Origin: Oidiodendron maius Zn
Taxonomy: Eukaryota; Ascomycota; Leotiomycetes; Myxotrichaceae
Direction: 5' to 3'
Assembly: GCA_000827325.1 (NCBI GenBank)
Contig: KN832889.1
Span: 533,389-597,388, forward strand
DNA: 64,000 bases
Shown: piece after piece, positions 12,281 through 23,026 of the stretch
Layout of the letters: the number at the start of each line of letters is the position of its first letter
Numbering within the stretch: the first letter of the stretch is position 1
The notes under the pieces: generated by a model
Told to the model about the DNA's origin: nothing
The model's input: only the letters and a program-made list of their open reading frames with translations
Databases searched by the model: none
Translations under genes and position numbers: made by a program

Positions 12281-13106
12281 GAGGAATAATAGGAGGATGT
12301 GGCCTGGCTTTGCTTCGCGAATACAAAGTACCCTTACTTATAGGACATGTCAAATGACTATTTCTCTTTCTTGGCTAAGTTGCATTAATAACGCGATGCT
12401 TCGGTAAGCATATAGGACAGAAATTAAACTATGAGCGTCGCGACCCAGATATTATCGAGTCATAGAACGAGACACAAGTCTTGACTAAACGCTTAAGTAA
12501 TTACATCCACCAAGCTGTTGGTATATGGAATGATAATAAGACGAGAGAGGTTCACGTCTCGGTGATCCATGGTTATAATTATTGTTTGTTCCACATATGT
12601 GGCTGTCCGAAACTCGGCCGACAACTGGCCCAGCCCAGGAAAGCTTCCGGTCCTGCTCCTGCGCCGGTCCAAAGCCACTCTCACGCACCAAAATAGGTTT
12701 AAAATTTCACTCAAGATAGAACCAGGTTCAGTTACTAGCTAGTGATCCAAAGTGAGAGTGGGGAATATAGATCCTTCACGTAAAGTCTTAGGGTTAGTTT
12801 AGGATGCAATTAAATTAAAGAGGCGAATTTGTGAGAAGACTTTTACAACAAAACCTCTGGCCGACTTAAACCCAACAGCACTGCGACTATAGAACACATC
12901 GTGTACTGGAAGCTTACAGGATAATATGACAGTGCGCCCCTGCTAAAAAGTTCTTAACAAGCCTCCAGAGCTCATCTGGGTCCCGAATTGCTAAGTAATT
13001 ACTGTCGACCAGGTTTACACTGGCATCAGCTGTAGCGTAGTTCAGCTGAGTCCATATATAATTTAATAACATCCGCCATGATGAATTGGTATGCGAAATA
13101 ACTCGT
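12281..13106. other. Convergent intergenic region
   Basis: The 3' ends of the MFS gene (+) and acyltransferase A (-) face each other here. Small overlapping frames at 12481-12714 show no family features. Nothing else seen. Confidence 0.4.
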
Positions 13107-14707
13107 TTAGAGTTTTGCCCTAGGACTGTACTCAAAAGACTCTAAGAACTCGAACAATTTAAGCCATGAGTGCCGCGACAAAACGCAGGAGAGCCATATA
13201 TTGCCCTTGTAGTCCGCCCCCATAACTGTCCAGAGAGGAATCAGAAGAGGTTCATCAATATCCCCTGTGTCTCCGCAGTGGTAATATGTCGGATGGCCAC
13301 GTTTTCTTCCAGGTTCACTCTCTAGCGCTTCTTTGACTATCGCGGGACTAAAGTCCACCTTCTCGAAGAGATTCGCTTTGAGCCAATTCGACATTGTCTG
13401 TAATGCCATATCCTTGTCACCAAAAAAGACTTTCATGCCATTCTTCTTTATTGACTCCGCTGACAGAGACATGTACGCCTTTATTTGCTTCTCCGTGGCC
13501 TGAGTCGTTATAGCGTGGCGAGCAAGAAGAGCCAATTCCCCAAGTGACGCTTCGAGCGCCGTACTGGCGGGGCAGTTGAAAAAGATTGCTGTTGGTATAT
13601 TTTGCACGTAAGCAGCATTTTGGCGGAATGCAGAGTTGGCTCGGAAGAAAGGATCGAGGGCCATCACGGTCACGATATTTCGGGTTGAACCGGGTTGCTG
13701 ATCCTGGGCTATCGACCGACATGCAATGGCAGCCAGGACATCTCCTTCCGTGATAAAAGGCTCCATGTCAGTACTTGTAGCACTGATGCTCTTTTTGAAA
13801 GCAATTGAACTCCTGGATTCGGCCAGGACCCCCTCCATTGTGCTCTTGGGAATGCAGAGAGTTCGGTACTCAAGAGGGGAGCGTCTCGACTCGTACAATG
13901 ACCGTAAACTCCAATAGATAAGTCGCCAGCCTGTCAGCTCTTTTCCACTGAGGACGTGATTTTCTTGTGTTGGAGAATCCAACAGACCTTTCATGCCGTC
14001 CTCGTGGAATCCCACAAATGGTGGGACGACATCTGGCTTTCCAGCTAAAATGAGGCTCCATGCGTTGATCACGGCAGTAAATCCGGAGAGGCCAGCAGTC
14101 ATATGAGAGTGAGATACACCCACAATTGTACCATCTGCGAAGGTGGTAACGTGCAGCGAAAATTGAGGTAGATCCAAATAGATAAAGTCCTCAAATTTAC
14201 GAGGCGTTCCAGGACCCAGGGCCAGGGAATGGAAAGCCCGCGGGCCTGGAAAAATTGCAACTTTGCCTGTCGCTAGGGGTAATTTAGATGCTATTGGATG
14301 CTCACTCATGCGTATATCATGGTGCGCCTTGGTGTAGTACACAGGTGGCCGCTCCTTTGTGAAGGGGGATGGAATGTGAATCTCCAGCTTGCCATCTGGC
14401 TATTTCGTAGAAGTTAGTATGGACCAATACCGATATTTGTTTAGGAAAGAATGTATTCGCCTACACGACACCTATATCTCCCACCGAGTTTGCGCCAGCC
14501 TTCCATGTGGAAGAGCTGGCACAACGAATCGTTGAGTTTGTCCGGATTCAGGACCTCGCTAAAACGGTACGTCCACGCCATCGTGGCCCGACGTAAGATG
14601 GGCGTGTCATCGAATAAGTGCACCGGAACGACCTCATCTGTCGGAACGACGGGTGGTAACGGTCGTCGGGCGTTGAAGAAGGGGACATATGAGAGCAGCG
14701 AGGACAT
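13107..14707 (-). CDS. BAHD-type acyltransferase A (HxxxG variant)
   Basis: Member of the fungal HXXXD/BAHD transferase family, which moves acyl groups from CoA to hydroxyls or amines of small metabolites. Two exons, 14465-14707 and 13107-14399. The intron (GTAGGC...ATAG) joins in phase to give GGRYRCRPDGKLEIHIP, 511 residues in total. An in-frame upstream ATG at 14791 would add 28 residues, but the shorter start matches paralogue C at 24635-26226 in length. The active-site region reads SHSHMTAGLSG; aligned without gaps to paralogue C (LHNLTDGQG), the expected HxxxD is HMTAG, with His at about 180 kept and the Asp replaced by Gly. The C-terminal DFGWG motif is not recognisable, also as in paralogue C. 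Activity is therefore uncertain. Confidence 0.85.
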
Positions 14708-15978
14708 TTTTTCGACTCTAGAGAATCCTCGGTCTGCAGTACCGTGAGCTGGGAGGAGTACGGAGTATGGCAGTAGAATTGTTCTCCCCAACGCCAGTGC
14801 TTATTACATTCTATCTCAATCCATCAACCAGAGATATGGGGGAAGTTGACTTGATTGAGGAGTGTAAAACTAAACAAGAAGCGTGGCTTTAAATACATGG
14901 TTCTGATGACATAATATCACGTGTGTGCCGGTTGACACAATCGACACTCAGCGTCTCCCGTATCAGCAAGGAGACTTAACAGTCCAGTGGTGGCATGCGG
15001 CCTACACCAACAATGGATCGAACCCTGGGGTCACGGCGATCGAGGTTCTCTAGGGCAGGGGGCACTTGTCGGCACAACCTTGTGTCGCTTTTCTACGTAG
15101 ATATGCATTCGATATAGCAAAAAGAAAATCCAGCGATCTCGAATGGTGCAAAGAGACCTCAATGTGTTTTTGTCGACTTGCGTATATATCCGAAGTCTTT
15201 TCTATCTCCCCAGGCATTCCTAAGTTCCGGCCAGATCCGAATATCTGCAAAAAAATCTCTCATTACCTTGCCCATGTTTGTAGAACTCTATCAAGTCTGA
15301 GCTTTCAGGTGAAGGATATAAACGTGTGTTCAATTCGGAGACCTGGGGGGGGGGGGGGGGTGGTTAGCTTGATCACCCTACAATATGTCTGATACTTATT
15401 TCATCGACGAAGACTTATATAATAGAATTATCCAAGTATATGCTTATTAAAATTTTGGTGTCATAAATATAACAGCTCCAGGAATAATGTTCTTATTCGT
15501 CGAACGGTAAATTTTTCTTGTGACTATAGTCGCCCGAAACTCTCCGAGGAGCGACGAGCGACGATCTATCAACACCGTGCACGCCACGGAATAGATCAAA
15601 GAATACTCTTGTGAACTCCCTACTACAGGTTTTACTTAATCCTACTACTCAAATAATTTAAATACTGACTATATCGCAACTGGGCGCCAAGTTTGAGGCC
15701 CGAACACCATGGAATATCGAGACAACTGTAATAAATAGCCATGATCTCTCAGCCAGTAACGTGATATCAGATCCGCTGGCTAGTCTCGCGCGCAGCAGCA
15801 TGACTGATGGGGGAAATGGAATTGGGGCTTAGAGGCCACTTAAGACTTGGAGAACAGCTCACCTCAGTAGAAACAGCTTCACTTCTACTCTGTTCCGACT
15901 ATGCCGCCTCTAGTCCTTGAGCTGATATTATGTACGACTCACGACCTGCCATCCTTTTCATGGGAACTGGCTACGTGA
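14708..15978. other. Intergenic, 1.3 kb
   Basis: Upstream region of acyltransferase A and downstream region of acyltransferase B. It contains a run of 13-14 G at about 15347-15360 (possible slippage or assembly uncertainty). No gene supported. Confidence 0.4.
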
Positions 15979-17511
15979 TCATAGCTTGTATTTTTGAGGA
16001 CCCAAGCTTTCTTCATCCGACGCATCAACACCCCTGAACTCGAAATACTTGCTCCACTCCGAATCGTGTATCAGCTGCTGCGTGAGCTCTGTCTCAAATG
16101 TAATCTGGAGTTCAATCCCCTCGTCATCCCCAGCTGGGCCCTTATGCGGCGCATAGACAAGAATTTGGCAGGGAGGCACCCCACCGAACAAGTGCCGCCA
16201 ACCACTAAGCTCACCGAAGCCGAAATCGAACTTGCAGAGATTAGCGACACGCCAGTCGCTAACTAATATTGACATAGGTGGGAAGGATGCAAGATTGATT
16301 GAAAGCTCTGGCTTGTTACGCACATGCGCATGTTCCTGTAGTATGCCAGCCACAAGATCGGCAGTAACACTGTCAGCCAGCTGACGTGTATAGCTTGCTA
16401 TTTTACATAATGGCGCCTCTGAGATGACCTCAGCCAGAGTCAACTGCGGTATAGTAGACGTGTTGGATTTAATGTCGACTTGTGAGTTTCCCTGAAATCC
16501 GGCAGGTAGTGGAGGGTTGGTAAACAGCTTATGTATGCTTACGCCTGTTGCCCAGAGCGGCTTGTAATCTAGGCTAGGCTTGTATAGAGGTTCGCGGATC
16601 CTAGTAAGGACACGCCAGATCATGGCGCAGACAGCATCGTATGTGGAGATCCAGGAGCCATCACTAGACGAGGCGGCCTTTTTCAGCTCTGCAGCTCTGC
16701 TCTTGCGTAGATGGAATACTAGCGACTGCGATTGCCTGTGGTGCATGTTTGCGCTGAGTTGAGGAGGCGCGACGACCTGCGACCGCTTGTACTTCGACGG
16801 CGGATCGTACTCCAAGAAGCTGAAGATGTTGCGATCAAGGCACCTTTTATCAAAGGAAGGGAACTCGGTCCCACGTGCAATAGCATAACAGTTCCCTGCC
16901 AGCTGTTCAACCAAGGAGTTAAAGCCTGTGATGCCATTGCTATAATGGTGGCCGTGTATAATTAGGATAAGACCACCAGGGACAAAGGAGGCTTTGAATG
17001 ATGAGATGGCCGGGTGGTTATCAGGATGGGCTTCCGGCTTCCTGCCGCAGGTCATAGGAGCATTGCACAAGACACTAATGTCGCCAAGTATAGACGAGAC
17101 GAAGTGAGCTTTTGCGATCTCAGAAAAAGACGGGAATTTATCTTCAGGGGCGTCGAGGTACTGAATGACAAACTTGACCGTACTGCTCTTTTTCTTGACT
17201 ATAGCGTAATTGCCATCCTCGTTTCTCTCAATAATGCCACAAAAATGTCTAATCTGACTGAGAGTCCGCTCTATGCCTCCCTTGAGTATTGCTGCAGCCT
17301 TGCTGTTAAACGAGTTAGCAGACTTGCTTCCTATACAGACAGGCTAATTAAGCACTAACGGCTTCTCTGCTTCTTCGAGCCTGAAAAAGATAGCCATGGG
17401 AAGATATGTCGTTGTCGTCAAGTAGTCAATAGTAGAGAGCTTAAATGACTCCTCCTCTGGGTCATTCTCCCAACCGAAGGGGTGAAGCTGGAATTCCTGG
17501 ACCCGAGGCAT
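15979..17511 (-). CDS. Tri101-like BAHD acetyltransferase B
   Basis: HXXXD-family transferase resembling trichothecene 3-O-acetyltransferase (Tri101) and its many fungal relatives, which acetylate hydroxyls of secondary metabolites. Two exons, 17356-17511 and 15979-17298, giving 491 residues. Reading straight through meets a TAG at 17344-17346. A 57-nt phase-0 intron (GTGCTTAA...GCAAG, with TGCTAAC as branch site) removes it and restores the family pattern FRLEEAEKPLAAAILKGG. The start MPRVQEFQLHPFGWEN matches the family N-terminus. The active site reads HGHHYSNG: His169 is kept, but the usual Asp is Asn173. The structural DFGFGE motif is intact near residue 410. The Asp usually plays a structural role, so weak activity is possible. 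Divergent from the glycosyltransferase. Confidence 0.87.
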
Positions 17512-19189
17512 GGCGATGTTTGAGCTAAAGAGCTTGTGATTGGTTTCCTCAGAGTTGTGGGGGATATTGATGGCGTCGAGAAAACAGCCAGCGTTGAGGG
17601 GTGATAATGGCCTGTGCAGTCTATAGGATGGTTCAGGAGGGGGGTAGGGTAAGCCAGGTAGGGTGCGTGAGAAGGAAGATGGCACACTCAAGCCTGTATA
17701 CGCTGCTGATAGGCGCAAGATATCTCAACACAGCAACAGCAAACCGCTTCTTCTTGTTAAACCGAGTTGGTACTCGAGAAAACCAGGCTGATATCTTCCA
17801 TGCAGTTCGAAAGATAGCATGGCCGAATCTAAGACCTCCTGCCCGATTCACTTAGGAACATGGCTTGCCTGCGTGGCAGTATTACGTGACAATTAAATAC
17901 AGTGGTTACCCTGGTACCTGCATGAGATTAGGGTGACCCAAGTTTGTGCATATCTCTCTAACTTTATGTACTGTAGTTATAAAATATAATATGTCGGTGT
18001 GACGGCCTGGTTTTCGGGTGATCTTCCAACTGCATGTGGTCCGTGCTTTCTCAGGCCTTCTGCTACAAGATTATAGCCAAAGGTAGCAATATATCATTAA
18101 AAGTATTGAAGCGACTAAATAACCCACTGCTGTAGTAGTGCATACCCATTATATGTAGACCGAAACCCCCTCCTAAGGTCCTAAGCTTAGGCTCACTCGT
18201 GCTCTGCGTAAATGCCTCAAAGCCCTGATTTAGTGAGGTATTTACCTTAGTTTCGGCCCCAACGCCTTAAATATATGAGGCATATAATACTAAACCTACA
18301 AGGGTCTTAGGCACCTATATCCAACACCACCCTTCACGTAATTTTTCATGCACTGTAGGTACTGTACCCGGTTTTCCCTCACTATGTATCCCAATACCCC
18401 CATATCCCCTGTTTCTAACTAAATCTTGCTTGGGAATTTTATGCGATATCTGGCGAAGCAAAAATATAGTAGGAAATGATTCGGGCAGGTCGAAGATATG
18501 CGGTTCGAACCATTTATGCAGCTTAGCGGCAATTCTTCCTAGCAAGACAAACTTACTGCAGTAACCCTGCCGTTATCTTCAGGGATATCCAGCGCTCCGG
18601 TCCATCGCACGACGCCACCGGACTGGCCTTCCAACTGTGGGGAAGGTCGTGAGGCCCTACTTGAACCGAGTTCGCACCGCATATGATAGGAACCGTTCGA
18701 GATATGTTATGATGGATTGAGATCTGGCCCAGCAGCGAAGAGGCATTCATCAATCATTCCATCCGACGCTGGAAAAAGGCCCTCTAGCTCGGTTCATCTT
18801 AACCCACGTAATCGAGGAACGATTGCGTATCTCGCATGCCGGAGTATTTATACACCTTCCGCTTATGGTAGTGAACCTTTATCCGACCTGATGCGCAGAG
18901 TGGCCCAACTAAGTATTAGAGCACTAAATACACTTAATTACAACACTAGGAAATAGTGCTGAAAATGGCTTAAAGGATCCTGAAAAACTGCGCCGTAAAA
19001 TGTGGGGAGGTGACATTTATTCATGGGCGGATAGTAAAGATTATTACTGGAGCATATATCCTTACTAGTGTAGGCAGTGGCGATAATGCAATGCTTTGAT
19101 CCCTCCTGTCGGGGAATACTATAAGTTTCTGACCCGACTATCCATGAACCATCTTCTTCCCGCCGAACATTCTAGGCGATTATATAATC
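17512..19189. other. 1.7-kb region between acyltransferase B and the glycosyltransferase
   Basis: Holds the divergent promoters of the two flanking genes. The frames at 17601-17855, 18315-18545 and 18717-18956 have no family features. No RNA gene or repeat recognised. Confidence 0.4.
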
Positions 19190-20590
19190 ATGTCCGACAA
19201 GAAGCCATTGCTGTTATTTACGTCCTTCGGTACTGTATCGATATACGACCGGCCATGTCAAAGCTGACAGATGTTAGGGATCCATGGCCACTTCAATCCT
19301 ACAGCCCAAGTGGCTGAGGAAATGGTCAAACGCGGATATGAGGTCGTATACGTTATCGGTCACGAGTTTGAAGCCAAAATAAAACAAATCGGGGCAGAAT
19401 GGGTTCCAACTCTAAGCGCTTTCGACCTTGTCACTCCGGAATTCCAAAAAGAAATCGTTAAGCTGGAACCTAGTCTAAAAGGCGTCGTTTACAGCCAAGA
19501 GCATATATTTTTAAAACATATGCCGAAAAGAGTTCAAATCATACAAAGCACGTTAGAGAGCCTCCGACAACGAGAACCCGGCCGGCAGATTATTGTGTTA
19601 GACGAGGCGTTGTCTATGGCCATTTACCCTTTCAAACTCGGAAGACCGCCTCCCAAAGGATTCAAAGAATTCCCCAAGACTATTTCGTTCAATGTCATTC
19701 CTTTATTTATCAAGTCTCGCGATACGGCTCCTTTCTTACTGGGAATACCTCCGGATTCGTCTGAAGCTGGTCGGCAACGGAATGAAGAGCTGTGGAACAA
19801 CGTCATGGCTGCGGAATTCGGAGAATTGGTTCAAATCCAGACCAAGTATCTTAAAGAAGCTGGCGCTACTCGGTTCCCCGAGGTTCCTTTCGATGCATGG
19901 GTTACAACCAAGGATGTCTGCTTTCAGATGTGCATTCCTTCTCTTGAACACCCACGCTCAGACCTGCCCTCTTCTGTGCGTTTTGCCGGGTGTGTTCCTA
20001 AGAAGCCACTCGACCCCTCATACCAGTATCCGGACTGGTGGCCCGAGTTTGCGAGCATCAAAGGAAAAAGGAAGATCGTATTCGTCGCACAAGGTACGGT
20101 CGCGGTCAATTACGAAGAACTCGTGATCCCAAGCTTGATTGGCCTCGCCGATCGGGAAGACTTGTTCGTACTAGCAACGCTTGGCGTTCGTGGGGCGAAG
20201 CTTGCAGACGACTTTCGGGTGCCTTCAAACGCTAGAGTCCATGATTACTTGCCTTACGACCCTATATTGGAATTGGCTGACGTTTTTGTGAGTAACGGAG
20301 GGTATGGATCCTTAACCCATACCGTGATCAACGGTGTTCCCCAAGTCCTTAGCGGGGTTACCGAAGATAAACTCGAAGTTGGTATACGTGCCGAAAGAGC
20401 CGGGCTGGCAGTCAACCTGGGAACGCGAAGCCCGACCCCTGAGCAGGTTGCAAAGGCCGTTGATGTCGTATTATCGGACCCCAGGTATAAAGAGGTCGCA
20501 CTTAAGTTGAAAGAGGAGAATGAGGGCTATGATACCTTTGGTATCATCGAGAATCAGATTCTTGAGTTCACTGAGTCAAGAAAATCATAG
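19190..20590 (+). CDS. UDP-glycosyltransferase (GT1 family, macrolide-type)
   Basis: Family-1 glycosyltransferase that should transfer a sugar from a UDP-sugar to a small hydrophobic acceptor. Two exons, 19190-19229 and 19278-20590. The 48-nt intron (GTACTG...GTTAG, with GCTGAC as branch) joins in phase, giving 450 residues that begin MSDKKPLLLFTSFGIHGHFN. This restores the glycine-rich start plus the acceptor-side His (GHFNP) expected of the fold; the later in-frame ATG at 19271 would delete them. The C-terminal donor-binding region is HDYLPYDPILELADVFVSNG followed by GGYGSLTHTVINGVPQV (about residues 340-370). No signal peptide or membrane anchor, so it is cytosolic. The 6-deoxysugar nucleotide genes at 33.5-36.3 kb suggest UDP-rhamnose as a possible donor (inference). 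Confidence 0.9.
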
Positions 20591-21627
20591 CCTGGAGCGT
20601 CCAGTTTGGCCAAGAAGTCCAATATACAGAAGGGCTTTCGAAAACATTTAGGCGAGTTAAGCATATGGTTGTAGGCTTGTGAAAAAGTCAGCCATGGATT
20701 CTGTCGTATTTTGCCATTAGTATAAGGTTCTCATATATAGGTATTATATAAACTTGGGGAATATATACATTTTATAGAAACAGCTTTTACCAATGTTAGG
20801 AGTTGCTTAGCGTGATGTGGATCAGTTAATCGGGAGACCAGGCCAATAAAAGAAGGATCTAGGATATAGGATAAGGATTCAGGAATGAGAATTCAGGAGG
20901 AAGAGGCAATGTGGAATGCTAAAAGCAGAGACTAGGGGAAACCGAAAGGCCACATATCGAGGCCTTGTTTCCCTTGTATCTAGCTCTCTAGCTGAGTTCA
21001 ATCCAGTCTTTTACCTACATGGATCATGCATGTATGAACTAGCACCCCTGAATGTGTGACGCGGACTGACCAGGAAGATAACGATAGGGTAATGATTTGA
21101 AGAGAACCCCCATGTTCGTTATGGAAGGGCGATAGAGCGGAACCCCGCGATATCCGAATAGCAGATCAGACTCACACCGCTCTCTTGTACAAGTAAGTTC
21201 CTTAGCGGATACGGAGCCCTTTTACGTGTAAGCCAGCCAGACCCCCCTCTTCATTACACATGTGGAAGGTCGATAAAGCAGATGAGTTCCGCGTACGCTC
21301 CTGATAGCAGATCAGATCCACATCATCCTTGCCGACACTATAAACACTACTGTGCTGCCTTACTCGCATGGAACGCCTCTTATCAGCTGTATTGCTGACA
21401 TTGCGGGGGAACCGAGTCCAATGCGGCACAGTATCTAGGTGACAAAGTTGCAATTTTCTCCCCACAAACGCGTAGGTAGCCTAAATTCGCGACTGGTATC
21501 TAATCCCCGGCATTTCAACTACCTTCTCGGATACATATAGATCGGTCTTTCTCTAGAAATTTTGGCCTCCGCGTAGCTCTTTTGGGCTAGGTTATGTGAA
21601 ACATCCCAAAACAACGCCATCTCAGCC
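20591..21627. other. Intergenic, 1 kb
   Basis: Between the glycosyltransferase and the AsaB-like gene. Contains A/G-rich runs around 20850-20950. The frame at 21202-21465 (-) shows no family features. Confidence 0.4.
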
Positions 21628-22743
21628 ATGTCTACTACAACAATAACGCAAGCTGCCCCTCTACAGCAAACAGCACATAAGAAGGGAAAGCTACGATATG
21701 TTGCTGCGGGACATATGCCGCAAGCATGCCCGCATCTCTTCCATCTACCGGAAGCTAGCGAGATCCAAGATGAGCGACTTCTAACGCTCCATAATATGCG
21801 ACCCATACCAACCGTGAGAGAACTTCCTGCTTCAGCTGATCACCCCCAGCTGGAATCTCATGGCTTCACTGCCGTTCATCATCCCACTACTCTCAATGCT
21901 GCGCCTTATAACTCCTTGTCTTGGCGAGACCCAGATCTTCTGGAGAAATACTACCTACCAGAAACTGAGGACATGTTGAGACAAATCACGGGATGCAAGC
22001 ACGTCGTTCCAGAAGCATTCGTGCTCAGGGCTGCCAAAGGGAGTGATGAGGACGCTGTTGCTATACAGGTCCAACGTAGCAACGAAGGTAACCAAGGTGG
22101 GAATGGGTCTGAACCGGCACGCAAGCGGTCGCCGCTTGATCTGGTGACCGGTGTCCCTCAGTTCATCGGCTTCGACCCCACCCAGGGCGGCGGGAAACCG
22201 TCTGCTAAAGTTCATTTGGACTATACGCCTAGTGGCGCTCGAACACATCTCCGGAAATTCCATCCTAAACTTACTGATGCTGCGGCCGACATTATCAAAG
22301 TGGAAGATACTCTGCTTGCCGAGGGTAAGGATCTGAAAACCAATTACAAGGAGAGCAATGGACCTCGATGGGCGATCTATTCGATTTGGAGGCCCTTGAA
22401 AACGGTACGAAGAGATGCATTAGCTGTAAGCGACCAAAGGACAATTCAGCCTGATGATTACGTGCCTACCATAATGAAGTTTCCTTCCCTTGGGCAGTCG
22501 GGGATCCTTCAAACACACGATATCGACAGCTATCTATCTCGGTACTCGGAAAGCCATAAGTGGTTCTGGGTCGAGGAGCAAAAACCAGAAGAGGTCTTCA
22601 TCGTCACATTTTTTGACAGTGATGCCGAAAAGGAGGAAGGCCGGGCTTCAAGGGGTGTTCTGCACTCGAGCGTCGAACTGCCTGGAACGGAAGACGAAGA
22701 AGTCCGGGAATCGGTAGAATTGCGCTGCGTATGCATTTGGTAA
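21628..22743 (+). CDS. AsaB-like hydroxylase/desaturase (GA4-desaturase family)
   Basis: Single-exon gene of 371 residues belonging to the fungal family annotated as AsaB-type hydroxylase/desaturase or GA4 desaturase, which occurs in many secondary-metabolite clusters and is presumed to be a non-haem iron/2-oxoglutarate oxygenase. Recognised from LRYVAAGHMPQACPHLFHLP-type N-terminal text, the YNSLSWRDPDLLEKYYLPET segment, the iron-ligand candidate VHLDYTPSGA (His-x-Asp), RWAIYSIWRPLKTVRRD (the conserved WRPLK box), and a C-terminal ESVELRCVCIW ending. It is slightly longer than most members (about 270-350) because of a charged insert near residues 150-170. Substrate unknown. Confidence 0.82.
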   Translation: MSTTTITQAAPLQQTAHKKGKLRYVAAGHMPQACPHLFHLPEASEIQDERLLTLHNMRPIPTVRELPASADHPQLESHGFTAVHHPTTLNAAPYNSLSWRDPDLLEKYYLPETEDMLRQITGCKHVVPEAFVLRAAKGSDEDAVAIQVQRSNEGNQGGNGSEPARKRSPLDLVTGVPQFIGFDPTQGGGKPSAKVHLDYTPSGARTHLRKFHPKLTDAAADIIKVEDTLLAEGKDLKTNYKESNGPRWAIYSIWRPLKTVRRDALAVSDQRTIQPDDYVPTIMKFPSLGQSGILQTHDIDSYLSRYSESHKWFWVEEQKPEEVFIVTFFDSDAEKEEGRASRGVLHSSVELPGTEDEEVRESVELRCVCIW

Positions 22744-23026
22744 AGGTGATGCCCTGGATCACAGTTGTGGGTCGACGGTCCCAACAGAGGATCAGTAGAG
22801 ATCTGGGATGAAGATGTCGTGGACCCACTCGCTACTCCAGGTGGCTGGAGGATAGTTTCTGGATCTCTCGTGGTCAATCTGGGCATTCCCCTTCCCCGAA
22901 GGAGGCTTACAGGTGCATCTTCGAAGTCTACGTGCATTTAATCGGATGTTATAAAATATATTTCGAAAGGACTTGCAGTTTAAACTTGTGCGTAAAGTGC
23001 TAGTTGAGTTGTTTGATTTTTAACTG
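22744..23026. other. Convergent intergenic spacer
   Basis: 3' ends of the AsaB-like gene (+) and the sulfotransferase-like gene (-) converge here. Nothing else seen. Confidence 0.4.

Noticed and set aside
15015-15030. tRNA T-arm-like sequence GATCGAACCC
   Set aside because: Flanks do not pair into a T-stem or cloverleaf on either strand.
15347-15360. Poly-G run as a functional element
   Set aside because: A homopolymer in non-coding draft sequence; more likely slippage or assembly noise.
17344-17346. In-frame TAG in acyltransferase B as evidence of a pseudogene
   Set aside because: A 57-nt phase-0 intron with a good branch site removes it and restores the family sequence.
13107-17511. Trichothecene cluster from Tri101-, Tri12- and CYP65-like genes
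   Set aside because: No trichodiene synthase or other core Tri genes are seen; these families are widespread in unrelated clusters.
18490-18515. GGTTCGAACC palindrome as a tRNA T-loop
   Set aside because: No acceptor or anticodon arm can be built around it.
19271-19277. ATG at 19271 as start of the glycosyltransferase
   Set aside because: It lies in the 3' end of an intron; the spliced start at 19190 supplies the conserved N-terminal strand.
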